64,000 nt of DNA from Sphingobium jiangsuense. Its GTDB lineage: Bacteria; Pseudomonadota; Alphaproteobacteria; Sphingomonadales; Sphingomonadaceae. Where the stretch lies: the NCBI RefSeq assembly GCF_014196495.1, contig NZ_JACIDT010000004.1, positions 279,714 through 343,713 on the forward strand. The letters are read 5' to 3'. Each line of letters begins with the position of its first letter. The first letter of the stretch is position 1. Both the position numbers and the translations under genes were made by a program. Below, piece after piece: positions 7,946-16,248 of the stretch. Under the pieces are notes generated by a model. It saw only the letters and a list, made by a program, of their open reading frames with translations, did no database searches and was not told the origin of the DNA.

Positions 7946-9520
7946 ATGACCACGACCATCCCCGCCCTTCTCCGCGACGCTGCCCAGCGCTTCGGCGGCC
8001 GCCCCGCCCTCGTGTCGCAACAGGACGGCGCGATGAGCTATATCGAGCTGGACCGGCAGGCCGATCTGGTGGCGAAGGCGCTGATCGCCGACGGCGCCCT
8101 GCCCGGCGACCGCGCGGCGATCTGGGCGCCCAATATGTGGGAATGGATCGCCGCCGCCGTCGGCATCCAGCGCGCGGGCGGCGTGATGGTGCCGCTCAAC
8201 ACCCGGCTGAAGGGGGGCGAGGTCGCCGACGTGGTGCGCCGCGCGGGCCTGTCGCGCCTGTTCGTCATCGGCCCCTTCCTCGGCCGCTATTATCCGCAGA
8301 TGCTGCGGGACGAGGCGATGCCGGGCCTGCGGCGGCGCATCGTGCTGCGCGCCACGCCCGACCAGCTGGGGCCGGGCGAGGAGCGGTGGGAGGATTTCCT
8401 CGCGCTCGCCGGACAGACCACGGATGCGGCGCTGGCGGAGCGCGAGGCGGGCGTGACGCCCGACAGCATCGCCGACATCATGTTCACCTCCGGCACCACC
8501 GGCGCGCCCAAGGGCGCGATCTTCGACCATCGCCGCTCGCTGGGCGGCGGCCGGGCCTGGGCGAATATCTCGCGCCAGACCGCCGAGGATCGCTATTGCG
8601 TGTTCGGCCCCTTTTCCCACAACGCCTCCTACAAGGCGGGCTGGGTCGCCGGGCTGATGACCGGCAGCACCCTCTATTGGCCCGAAGCCTATGACGCGGT
8701 GTCGATCCTCGACCTGATCGCCGGCAACCGCATCACCGTGATGCCCGCGCCGCCGACCGTATTTCAGGAAATGCTCGCCCACCCCAACTGGCGCGACTGG
8801 GACATTTCCAGCTATCGCTTCCTGTCGACCGGCGCGACGGTGGTGCCGATCGAACTGATGAAGCGGCTGCGCGCCGAAACGCCGATCCGCGAGATCACCA
8901 CCGGATACGGCATGACCGAATGCTGCGGCTCGGCCACCCACACCCGCCCCGGCGACAGCATGGAGCGCGTCGCCTATACGGTCGGCACCGCGATCGCGGG
9001 GACGGAAATCGCGATCGCCGGGCCGGACGGGCGCAGGCTGGAGCCGGGCGAGCAGGGCGAGGTGCTGATCCGCGACGACAAGCTGCTGATCGAATATCTC
9101 GACAATCCGGAGGCGACCCGCGCCACGCTGGATGCGGACGGCTGGCTGCATTCGGGCGATGTCGGCTATCTCGACGCGGACGGCTATCTGAAGCTGACCG
9201 ACCGGCTGAAGGACATGTACATCGTCGGCGGGTTCAACGTCTATCCGGCGGAAATCGAAAAGCAGATGTCCGGCCTGCCCGGCATCTTCCAGTCGGCGAT
9301 CATCGGCGTGCCGGACCAGCGGCTGGGCGAGGTCGGCCATGCCTTCATCGTGCGCGCGGACGGCTCCACCCTCACCGCCGAGGAGGTGATCGCGTGGAGC
9401 AAGGCCAATCTCGCCAATTACAAGGTGCCGCGCGGCGTCACCTTCATCGACGCGCTGCCGATGAACTCGACCGGCAAGGTCGTCAAATACGCGCTCCGGC
9501 AGATGCTGCAATCCGACTGA
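7946..9520 (+). CDS. Acyl-CoA ligase, AMP-binding family (524 aa)
   Basis: ATP-dependent acid:CoA ligase of the ANL superfamily. It shows the phosphate loop TSGTTGAPKG at residues 181-190, the adenylate motif GYGMTE, the hinge region with SGDVGYLDADGYLKL, and the C-terminal catalytic Lys511 in NSTGKVVK. The start at 7946 is fixed by the family N-terminus, because the upstream frame is antisense-like within the MFS gene. It is the only acyl-CoA ligase in the window, so it is the likely activating step for this whole cluster. It is closest in feel to FadD3/FadD17-type and other medium or alicyclic acid ligases. Confidence 0.93.
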   Translation: MTTTIPALLRDAAQRFGGRPALVSQQDGAMSYIELDRQADLVAKALIADGALPGDRAAIWAPNMWEWIAAAVGIQRAGGVMVPLNTRLKGGEVADVVRRAGLSRLFVIGPFLGRYYPQMLRDEAMPGLRRRIVLRATPDQLGPGEERWEDFLALAGQTTDAALAEREAGVTPDSIADIMFTSGTTGAPKGAIFDHRRSLGGGRAWANISRQTAEDRYCVFGPFSHNASYKAGWVAGLMTGSTLYWPEAYDAVSILDLIAGNRITVMPAPPTVFQEMLAHPNWRDWDISSYRFLSTGATVVPIELMKRLRAETPIREITTGYGMTECCGSATHTRPGDSMERVAYTVGTAIAGTEIAIAGPDGRRLEPGEQGEVLIRDDKLLIEYLDNPEATRATLDADGWLHSGDVGYLDADGYLKLTDRLKDMYIVGGFNVYPAEIEKQMSGLPGIFQSAIIGVPDQRLGEVGHAFIVRADGSTLTAEEVIAWSKANLANYKVPRGVTFIDALPMNSTGKVVKYALRQMLQSD

Positions 9521-9538
9521 GGGAGGGGACCGCCCGTC

Positions 9539-10648
9539 ATGAAGCCATTCCGCATCGACGTGCCGCAGGCCGTGCTCGACCGCATCCAGGCGAAGCTGGC
9601 CGACAGCCGCATCGGCTATATGCCCGACGACCCGGACCAGTGGAAATATGGCATGGACGCGCGCTATCTGGCCGAGCTGGTCGACTATTGGCGCACCGGC
9701 TATGACTGGCGGGCGGAGGAGGAGAAGCTCAACCGCTGGCCGCAATATCGGGCCGAGGTGGACGGCGTGCCGATCCATTTCTACCACGTCCGCAGCCATG
9801 CCGACCGTCCCATACCGATCCTGCTCACCCATGGCTGGCCGGGTTCGGTGGTGGAGTTTCAGGCGGTCATGCCGCTGCTGGCGGAGGCGGGGTTCAGCCT
9901 CGTCGTGCCCTCGCTGCCCGGCTTCGGCTGGTCCGGCAGGCCCCGCCTTCCCATCGGCCCGGCCACCATCGCGCGGATGTGGCGGCGGCTGATGGTCGAT
10001 ATCCTCGGCTATCCCCGCTTCTTCGCGCAGGGCGGCGATTTCGGTTCCGCCATCACCGCGCAGCTCGGCATCAGCCATGCCGATGTCGTGGCGGCGATCC
10101 ACCTCAACTTCTTCATGGCGCCGCTGCCCGGCCCGGACGCCGATGCCGAGCTGCTGGACTATTGGGCCGCGGTGCGCGCGACGATGGAGGTCGAAAGCGG
10201 CTATCATCACGAGCAGGCGACCAAGCCCCAGACCATCGGCCTCGCGCTGCACGACAATCCGGTCGGCTGGGCGGCCTGGGTGGTGGAGAAGTTCCAGCGC
10301 TGGGGCGACACCGGCGGCGATATAGAAAGCCGGTTCGACAAGGATCATCTCATCACCAACCTGATGAGCTATCTGGCGACCGATTCGGTGATGTCGTCGT
10401 TCTGGATCTACTATGCCACCGCGCAGGAAAGCCGGGAAAACGGGCCGGTCACGGCACCGACGGCGCTGGCGAAATTCCCCGGCGAATTCTACCCGATGCC
10501 GAGCCGGGCGCTGGCAGAGCGGCAATATGACCTGCATCGCTGGACGGAGATGCCCTCCGGCGGCCATTTCGCCGCGATGGAGGAACCGGAAGCCTTTGCG
10601 CGCGACCTCATCGAATTTTTCGGGGACGGGCAATGGACGGCGTCCTGA
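9539..10648 (+). CDS. Epoxide hydrolase, EHN-domain alpha/beta hydrolase (369 aa)
   Basis: Hydrolyses an epoxide to a vicinal diol. The N-terminal EHN region (residues 1-100) wraps the alpha/beta fold, followed by the oxyanion motif HGWPGS at 98-103, the nucleophile Asp167 in QGGDFGS and the base His343 in GGHFAAMEEP. Length and motif order match the microsomal-type/juvenile-hormone-type bacterial epoxide hydrolases. A GAGGGAGGGG ribosome site precedes the ATG. The 3' end overlaps the crotonase gene by 16 bases. An epoxide could come from P450 action on an alkene or be a terpenoid feature of the substrate; this is inference. Confidence 0.93.
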   Translation: MKPFRIDVPQAVLDRIQAKLADSRIGYMPDDPDQWKYGMDARYLAELVDYWRTGYDWRAEEEKLNRWPQYRAEVDGVPIHFYHVRSHADRPIPILLTHGWPGSVVEFQAVMPLLAEAGFSLVVPSLPGFGWSGRPRLPIGPATIARMWRRLMVDILGYPRFFAQGGDFGSAITAQLGISHADVVAAIHLNFFMAPLPGPDADAELLDYWAAVRATMEVESGYHHEQATKPQTIGLALHDNPVGWAAWVVEKFQRWGDTGGDIESRFDKDHLITNLMSYLATDSVMSSFWIYYATAQESRENGPVTAPTALAKFPGEFYPMPSRALAERQYDLHRWTEMPSGGHFAAMEEPEAFARDLIEFFGDGQWTAS

Positions 10649-11355
10649 TCCGAGAGGAGCCGACCGCAGGGGTGATGCTGCTGACGCTGAACCGCCCCGG
10701 CCGGCGCAACGCGCTCGACCTCGCGCTGACCGATGCGCTGATGGAGGCGTTCGGGGAGCTGCGATCCGACCCGCGCTGGCGCTGCGCCATCCTCACCGGC
10801 CGGGCGCCCGCCTTTTGCGCCGGACTGGACCTCAACGCCTTTGCCGCGCCCGATGCGCCGCGCGGCCGGGTGACGGAGATGATCCGCTCGATCGCCGCGC
10901 TCGGCAAGCCGGTGATCGCCGCGGTGAACGGGGCGGCCTATACCGGCGGGCTGGAAATGGTGCTGGCGAGCGACTTCGCGCTGGCCAGCGAGGAGGCCCG
11001 CTTCGCCGACACCCATGCGATGATCGGCGCGCTGTCGGGCAGCGGCATGGGCGCGCGGCTGCCCCATGCGGTGGGCGCCCGCTTCGCGCGGCAGATGATG
11101 CTGGCCTGCCAGCCGGTCGACGCCGCAACCGCGCTGCGCGCCGGGCTGGTCAACGAAGTGCTGCCGCCCGACCGGCTGCTGCCCCGCGCGATCGAGGTCG
11201 CGGCGGCCATCGCCGCCCACGATCCGGGACTGATCGCCATCGCCCGCGACGTGATCGATCGCGGCACCCATGCGACGCTGGCCGAGGCGCTGACGATCGA
11301 GACGGAAGCGCTGGAAAGACGCAAGGCGGCGGGCGCGATGCGCTGGACCCGCTAG
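10633..11355 (+). CDS. Enoyl-CoA hydratase/isomerase family protein (240 aa)
   Basis: Crotonase-fold protein, with the oxyanion regions seen as CAGLDLNAF and NGAAYTGGLEM. By hand alignment to rat mitochondrial enoyl-CoA hydratase, both catalytic Glu positions differ: the first (QPEI region) reads THAMIG and the second (LAMEM) reads RQMML. A classical hydratase reaction is therefore doubtful; isomerase, hydrolase or another crotonase chemistry is possible. It is the last gene of the SDR-ALDH-MFS-ligase-epoxide hydrolase operon and begins inside the epoxide hydrolase gene. An extended palindrome begins at its stop codon. Confidence 0.88.
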   Translation: MDGVLIREEPTAGVMLLTLNRPGRRNALDLALTDALMEAFGELRSDPRWRCAILTGRAPAFCAGLDLNAFAAPDAPRGRVTEMIRSIAALGKPVIAAVNGAAYTGGLEMVLASDFALASEEARFADTHAMIGALSGSGMGARLPHAVGARFARQMMLACQPVDAATALRAGLVNEVLPPDRLLPRAIEVAAAIAAHDPGLIAIARDVIDRGTHATLAEALTIETEALERRKAAGAMRWTR

Positions 11356-11520
11356 GACGGACCGACATTCAGCCCTGACGGCCTGCAAATGGCGAATTTC
11401 CGCGCTTCCGGTGCTCACGACCCTTTAGGTCGCTGCGCTCCGGGTCGCAAAATCCACCATGTTGGCCTGCGGCCGTCTGCGACTCCGGCTCGTCATCTTC
11501 TGAATGTCGACCCGCTCTAG
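11352..11520. repeat. Large imperfect inverted repeat between convergent genes
   Basis: The outer ends match as CTAG...GACATTCAG (11352-11372) and CTGAATGTC...CTAG (11500-11520). Inner arms also pair imperfectly: GACGGCCTGC with GCAGG..GCCGTC, and GCTTCCGGTGCTCACGACC with GGTCGCTGCGCTCCGGG. The arms flank a short CTTTA loop at 11423-11427, and the right arm is about 20 bases longer. The element sits between the convergent crotonase (stop 11355) and amidohydrolase (stop 11566) genes. It could act as a bidirectional terminator or be a palindromic or miniature mobile element. No second copy was seen in this window. Confidence 0.6.
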
Positions 11521-11565
11521 GAGGGATCAAGGGGACAGGCACCGCGGCCCCTCCCCTTCGTCCGT

Positions 11566-12672
11566 TCAGATGCCCCAGACCTGCGCCGCGTTCTCGCCGA
11601 GGATCTTGCGGGCGGCCGCGTCGCCCACCTTGTCGTATATGCCCTTCAATATGGCGTCGCTATTGCCCATCACCCCTTCCGGGTGCGGATAGTCGGTCGA
11701 CCACATCACCCGGTCGGCCCCGATGCGGCCAATATTCTCCATCGCCACATCGTCTTCCATGAAGGTGGTGTAGCAATGGTTGAACCAGTACCAGCTCGGC
11801 TTGTGCGCCAGCTTGGGCCGCAGTTCGGACGCATAGTCGCGCGCGACCTTGTCCGCATTTTCGAGCGTGCCCGCCACCCAGCTCGCGCCGCCCTCGGTGA
11901 ACACCACCTTGAGGCCGGGGAAGCGGTCGAACACGCCGGAAAAGACCAGCTGGCCGAACAGGCCGGTGAACGGCATCAGATTGGCGTTGAGATTGGCCCC
12001 CAGCGAGCCCCGGCCGCTATAATGCAGATAGGCGCCGATGTGGAAGGACAGCGGAAAGCCGCTTTCCTCGATCGCCGCCCACATCGGATCCATCGACAGG
12101 CTGTTGTAGCGCACGCCCTTCGGGTTCACCGGAATGTCGATCGCCTTGTAGCCGAGGCCCTTCAGCTTCTGGAGATAGTCCTTCGTGCGGTCGGGCCAGA
12201 AGAAGGTGGGCAGCAGCGCGACGGGGAACAGCCGGTCGGGCGCGGCGTCCTTCCATTCGGCGGCCCATTCGTTGCACACGTCGACGCAGCGGAACCAGAA
12301 ATCCTTGTCCGGCATGCGGATCAGGCTGTTCAGCCGGCCATGATAGACGATGGCCGCGTCGATCCCTTCCGCGTCCATGTCCGCCAGGCGCTTGTCCACC
12401 TCCCAATAGCCTTCGCGGCCTTCGGGGAATTCCGGCGGCAGGCCGGGCACGTCGTAGGACTGGCCGTCGACCGTCAGATGAAAGCCCGTCTCGTCCTGCC
12501 AATATTTCGGCGCGCGGTCCTTGTCGGCGCCCTTCAGCCGCTCTTCCCACAAATGGGGTATTTCCATCAGATGGTCGTCGCTGGAAATGACCCGCAGCCC
12601 CTCCGGCCTTTTCCATTCCGACGGGGGAATCACGCGATCCCTGGGCCACGGCGTAGCCGAGACGATACTCAT
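11566..12672 (-). CDS. Amidohydrolase 2-family metal-dependent hydrolase (368 aa)
   Basis: TIM-barrel hydrolase or decarboxylase of the amidohydrolase_2 (ACMSD-like) family. The metal-site motif is SSDDHLMEIP at residues 30-39 (Asp-x-His type), with a mid-barrel HIGAYLHYS and a C-terminal STDYPHPEG containing the metal-ligand Asp327. In aromatic and alicyclic degradation such proteins act as decarboxylases or ring-product hydrolases. It is monocistronic and divergent from the TauD-type dioxygenase across a 368-base intergenic region. A paralogue with the same architecture lies at 35430-36656. The exact reaction is not visible. Confidence 0.88.
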   Translation of the reverse strand: MSIVSATPWPRDRVIPPSEWKRPEGLRVISSDDHLMEIPHLWEERLKGADKDRAPKYWQDETGFHLTVDGQSYDVPGLPPEFPEGREGYWEVDKRLADMDAEGIDAAIVYHGRLNSLIRMPDKDFWFRCVDVCNEWAAEWKDAAPDRLFPVALLPTFFWPDRTKDYLQKLKGLGYKAIDIPVNPKGVRYNSLSMDPMWAAIEESGFPLSFHIGAYLHYSGRGSLGANLNANLMPFTGLFGQLVFSGVFDRFPGLKVVFTEGGASWVAGTLENADKVARDYASELRPKLAHKPSWYWFNHCYTTFMEDDVAMENIGRIGADRVMWSTDYPHPEGVMGNSDAILKGIYDKVGDAAARKILGENAAQVWGI

Positions 12673-13040
12673 TTCTTTTCGATCCTTAGCTTCGCGCGCA
12701 TTGGCTCCATCATATGCGCTGCCTGACAGTTTGCGTTCGGCTGGTTCGCCGGGTTGGAACGCTTCCGATTATCCGTTGGTCCGCGGGGCGTAGCAAGCAA
12801 CTGTGCGGCGGCGGCGAACTTGTTCAGAAATGCGATGAGTTGTGCTGCCCCTCTTGTTTATGCGGCGAGCGGTCAAAACAGTCGTTATTATGTCCCTATA
12901 TAAAATAGTGCGTTCGAATTTTGCCCGATTATCGTTCAACGGCCATTGTCATAAGGTCGAGGGACAAGATGATCGCGGCCCGGAGCGCGCCTCGAAGCGC
13001 GGGACGCCGCGCGCGATCGACAGGATATGGAGAAGGTGCA
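12673..13040. other. 368-base divergent intergenic region
   Basis: Separates the amidohydrolase (minus) from the TauD-type dioxygenase (plus). The half next to the dioxygenase, about 12850-12960, is clearly more AT-rich than the surroundings and contains CTATATAAAATAG at 12895-12907, a likely core-promoter zone, though no convincing -35/-10 pair could be fixed. The window-wide YATCR-N6-YGATR dyad is absent here, so this pair of genes may lie outside that regulon. I see no small gene in it. Confidence 0.4.
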
Positions 13041-14021
13041 ATGCTGACTGAAGCCCCCGCCCGCGATGCCGGCGCCGGAATCGCAATTCGTCCCCTCACC
13101 GCCAGTTTCGGCGCGGAGGTGATCGGCATCGACCTGTCCCGCCCGCTGGGCGAGGATGTCGCGGATATCGTGCGGGCGGCGTGGATCGAATCGGGCCTGC
13201 TGCTGTTTCGCGGCGCGGACCATGACGACGAGGCGCAGATGCGCCTCAGCCGCCTGTTCGGCGAGATGGAACCGGCGGCGACGGCGGACCTCAACGATCC
13301 GGTCAACAAGTTCATGATGACGCTGGCCTATGATCCCGCCGATCCCACCGGCCGCCCCGCCCCCTTCTACAATGTGGACGGCATCGACCGCGCGGGCTGG
13401 CTCGGCTGGCATTGGGACCAGGCGTTCATGCCGACCATCGTGCGCGGCGCGGTGCTGCGGATGACCGTCCCCGCGCGGGAAATGGGCGAAACCGGCTTCA
13501 TCGACGCGATCGAGGCTTATGACCGGCTGTCCGAAGAACAGAAGCGGCGGATCGACAAGCTGGAAGTCGTCTATGAATTCAACCCCGATTTCTGCTCCGG
13601 CCAGTTCGGTTTTCCCAAGAATATCCAGCGGCTCGACATCGCATCGAAGGGCGTGAACTATGATTTCCCGCCCGTCGTCCATCCGCTGGTGATCACGCAG
13701 CAGGAAACGGGGCGCAAGGTGCTGAAGCTCTCGCCGATGCACGCGCGCTACGTGCTGGGCATGGATCGGAACGAAAGCGACGCGCTGCTGCACGAGATCG
13801 CCGACCATCTGGTCGATCCGCGCTTCGCCTATTTCCACAAATGGCAGACCAACGACATGCTGGTGTGGGACAATTGGCGGGTGATCCACTCCGCCAACGG
13901 CGTGCCGCTGGATTGCGAGCGGCAGGCGCGGCGGACCACGATCATGGGCGATTACGAGGTCGGCCGCTATCTCGACGAGGCGCTCGACCGCAACCGCAAG
14001 GTCAAGCGGCTGGTCGACTGA
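13041..14021 (+). CDS. TauD/TfdA-family Fe(II)/2-oxoglutarate dioxygenase (326 aa)
   Basis: Non-haem iron oxygenase that couples 2-oxoglutarate decarboxylation to substrate hydroxylation. The iron facial triad is His134 and Asp136 (WHWDQ) with the distal His283 (VIHSANG). Arg at about 297 in RQARRTTIMG is the likely 2-oxoglutarate anchor. The ATG at 13041 follows GGAGAAGG; earlier in-frame starts fall in the AT-rich leader. It converges with the crotonase gene at 14035, 13 bases away. The second such enzyme is at 58790. The substrate is unknown; alkyl-sulfate or alicyclic-acid hydroxylation are both precedented for the family. Confidence 0.9.
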   Translation: MLTEAPARDAGAGIAIRPLTASFGAEVIGIDLSRPLGEDVADIVRAAWIESGLLLFRGADHDDEAQMRLSRLFGEMEPAATADLNDPVNKFMMTLAYDPADPTGRPAPFYNVDGIDRAGWLGWHWDQAFMPTIVRGAVLRMTVPAREMGETGFIDAIEAYDRLSEEQKRRIDKLEVVYEFNPDFCSGQFGFPKNIQRLDIASKGVNYDFPPVVHPLVITQQETGRKVLKLSPMHARYVLGMDRNESDALLHEIADHLVDPRFAYFHKWQTNDMLVWDNWRVIHSANGVPLDCERQARRTTIMGDYEVGRYLDEALDRNRKVKRLVD

Positions 14022-14034
14022 TCGAGGTTCGTGC

Positions 14035-14847
14035 TCAGCTTCCCTCGAACCGGGGCGGCCGCTTTTCCGTGAAGGCGGCGGTCGCCTCGGCATAATCGCG
14101 CGTCATCGTGCCCAATATCTGGGTGCGGTTCTCCGCCGCCAGCGCCGCCTGATAGGAGGACGCATCCAGATTTTCCCACATCAGCTTCTTGGTATGGGCG
14201 ATGGAATAGGGGCTGTTGGCGAGAATCGCGCGGGCATGGGCGATCGCATCGTCCAGCAAGGCCTCAGGCGCGCTCACCGAGCGGACCAGCCCGATCCGTT
14301 CCGCTTCCTCCGCCTCGATCGGCCGCCCGGTCAGCAATATGTCGAACGCGCGCGAGGCCCCGATCTGGCGGGGCAGAAGATAGCTGAGGCCGCTTTCCCC
14401 GCCGGTCAGCCCGATGCGGACCGCCGCCACCAGAAAGCGCGCCTGCGGGCTCGCCATGCGGATGTCCGCCGTCAGCGCGAGGGCCATGCCCGCGCCCACC
14501 GCCGGCCCGTTCACCGCCGCGATCACCACCTGCGGCATCGCCCGCAGCCGTGCGCCCATGCCCGCGAACTGCTCCTGCCAGTGGAGCTTCTCGACAACGC
14601 CGCTCGCGCCACCCCGGTTGCGCTCGTTCGCCGCCTGCAAGTCCTGACCGGAGCAGAAGCCCCGGCCCGCGCCGGTGAGGATGACCGCGCGGCAGGAGGC
14701 GTCCGCCGCCAGCCCGTCCAGCACACCGTTGAGCCGCGCCACCGTCCCTCGCGTCAGCGCGTTCAGCCGGTCGGGACGGTTGAGGGTCACGACATGGATG
14801 CCCTCCCCGCCGGGAAGCCGCCGGGATATTATGTCCTGATCGCTCAT
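14035..14847 (-). CDS. Enoyl-CoA hydratase/isomerase family protein (270 aa)
   Basis: Crotonase-fold protein with TLNRPDRLNALT near residue 20, oxyanion motifs CSGQDLQAAN and NGPAVGAGMALAL, and a C-terminal YAEATAAFTEKRPPRFEG helix. At the first catalytic Glu position it has AAVRIG and at the second an Asp (AFDIL), so it resembles PaaG/PaaB-like members more than the classical hydratase. It is divergent from the MFS gene at 14986 with a palindrome between them, and convergent with the dioxygenase. It is probably a hydratase or isomerase on a CoA-bound ring or side-chain intermediate. Confidence 0.88.
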   Translation of the reverse strand: MSDQDIISRRLPGGEGIHVVTLNRPDRLNALTRGTVARLNGVLDGLAADASCRAVILTGAGRGFCSGQDLQAANERNRGGASGVVEKLHWQEQFAGMGARLRAMPQVVIAAVNGPAVGAGMALALTADIRMASPQARFLVAAVRIGLTGGESGLSYLLPRQIGASRAFDILLTGRPIEAEEAERIGLVRSVSAPEALLDDAIAHARAILANSPYSIAHTKKLMWENLDASSYQAALAAENRTQILGTMTRDYAEATAAFTEKRPPRFEGS

Positions 14848-14913
14848 CTTTCGGACTCCATCGCCTGTCCGGCGGACTGTGGGTGATCCCGGTCGGCGAT
14901 GACAAGGCGGGGC

Positions 14914-14940
14914 GATCTTCTACACATATGCGTAGAGATC
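14914..14940. promoter_or_regulatory. Palindromic operator candidate between crotonase and MFS genes
   Basis: The core TCTACACATATGCGTAGA (14919-14936) reads the same on both strands except at one symmetric base pair. GATC flanks extend it on both sides with a one-base bulge. It lies in the 138-base gap between the divergent genes starting at 14847 and 14986. It differs in sequence from the CATCA-type dyad, so a different regulator is likely. Confidence 0.45.
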
Positions 14941-14985
14941 GCGGCGGGGCTGGGCAGGGCCGCCGCCTTGCCGCACGATCGGGCG

Positions 14986-16248
14986 ATGAAGGAGAACAGC
15001 CCAGCGACAGCGGCGGCCGCGCCCGCATCCCACAGCCGGTCGATCGTCGAGGAGTGGAAGGCGGCCTGGCGCCCAGGCGTCGCCGCGCTGCTCGCGGGGT
15101 CGCTGGGCTATTCCCTCTATCCGGCGGTATCCAGCCTGTTCGTCGAGCCGCTGCAACAGCAATTCGGCTGGTCGCGGGGGGAGATCGCCTTCGTCCACAG
15201 CTTCGGCCTCGCCACCGCCTTCGCCGCGCCGGTGGTCGGGCGGCTGACGGACCGCCACGGGGTGCGCCCGATATTGTCGGCGGGCCTGTTGCTGACCGTC
15301 ATCGGCTATCTGCTGCTGGCGGCGATGGGGGGATCGCTGGGCTATTATTATGCGGCCTATTTCTTCTTTTCCATGGTGGGGATGGCGACCACCGGCATTA
15401 CCGTCACCCGCATATTGAGCGGCGCGTTCGACCGCACGCGGGGGACGGCCCTCGCGATCGGGCGGTCGGGCCTCGCCTGCGCGGGCGCGCTGATGCCGAT
15501 GCTGCTGTTCCCGGTGATCAACCGCTTCGGGACGGCGGGCGGCTATCTCCTGCTCGGCGCGCTGATGGGGCTGGTCGCGCTGCCCGCCATCCGGCTGTGG
15601 CTGCCCGCCGGGCAACAGGTCGGCGCGCGGCGCGGCGGCGCGGCGAGCGCGGCGCACGCGCAATCATGGCGGGACTTGCTGGCGATGCGCAAGGTACGCA
15701 TCCTCATCGCCGCGTCGGTGCTCAACTATGTGCCGGTGGTGGCGCTGCTGTCGCAGATGAAGCCGCTGGCGATCGAAAAGGGGCTGGATGCCGTCACCGC
15801 CGTCGGCGCGGTGTCGGTGATGGGGCTGGCCGCCGCGATGGGCGCGCTGCTGAGCGGCATCCTCGTCGACCGTTTCTGGGCGCCCGCCATCGCCTTCATC
15901 CTCAACCTCGCCCCGGCGGCCGGGTGCCTGCTGCTGCTGCAAAGCGACGTGCCGCCGGTCCTGTTCTACGGCGCGGTGCTGATGATCGGCCTCGGCCAGG
16001 GGGCGGAGATCGACATAGTGGCGTTCATGATCGCCCGCTATTTCGGGCTGCGCAGCTATGCCACCATCTACAGCCTGTCGACCCTCGGCATCGCGCTGGG
16101 CGTGGCGCTGGGGGCGAGCCTGATCGGGCGGGCCTATGATTATTTCGGCCATTACGACGTGGCGATCGGCGTGGCGGCGCTGTCCTTCGCCACCGCCGCC
16201 TGCTTCTATCTCGCCATGGGGCGCTATCCCGACAGCGTCGTGGAGTGA
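14986..16248 (+). CDS. Major facilitator superfamily transporter, MCT-like (420 aa)
   Basis: Inner-membrane carrier with about 12 transmembrane segments. A polar N-terminus of about 25 residues is followed by the first helix around SLGYSLYPAVSSLFVEPL and the MFS loop signature GRLTDRHGVRP after the second helix. The fold and the MKEN...EEWK N-terminus resemble monocarboxylate-type carriers. The start at 14986 is preferred because an upstream in-frame ATG at 14899 would translate through the palindromic operator. Its 3' end overlaps the convergent NmrA gene by 25 bases. It probably moves an organic acid. Confidence 0.88.
   Translation: MKENSPATAAAAPASHSRSIVEEWKAAWRPGVAALLAGSLGYSLYPAVSSLFVEPLQQQFGWSRGEIAFVHSFGLATAFAAPVVGRLTDRHGVRPILSAGLLLTVIGYLLLAAMGGSLGYYYAAYFFFSMVGMATTGITVTRILSGAFDRTRGTALAIGRSGLACAGALMPMLLFPVINRFGTAGGYLLLGALMGLVALPAIRLWLPAGQQVGARRGGAASAAHAQSWRDLLAMRKVRILIAASVLNYVPVVALLSQMKPLAIEKGLDAVTAVGAVSVMGLAAAMGALLSGILVDRFWAPAIAFILNLAPAAGCLLLLQSDVPPVLFYGAVLMIGLGQGAEIDIVAFMIARYFGLRSYATIYSLSTLGIALGVALGASLIGRAYDYFGHYDVAIGVAALSFATAACFYLAMGRYPDSVVE

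Noticed and set aside
6641..9520. A longer version of the acyl-CoA ligase starting inside the MFS gene
   Set aside because: The extension is a shifted reading of the MFS gene; the ligase N-terminus aligns from the ATG at 7946.
7805..10633. A 942-codon open frame on the minus strand opposite the ligase and epoxide hydrolase genes
   Set aside because: Antisense shadow of genes with intact active sites; composition is low in hydrophobic periodicity and shows no family motif.
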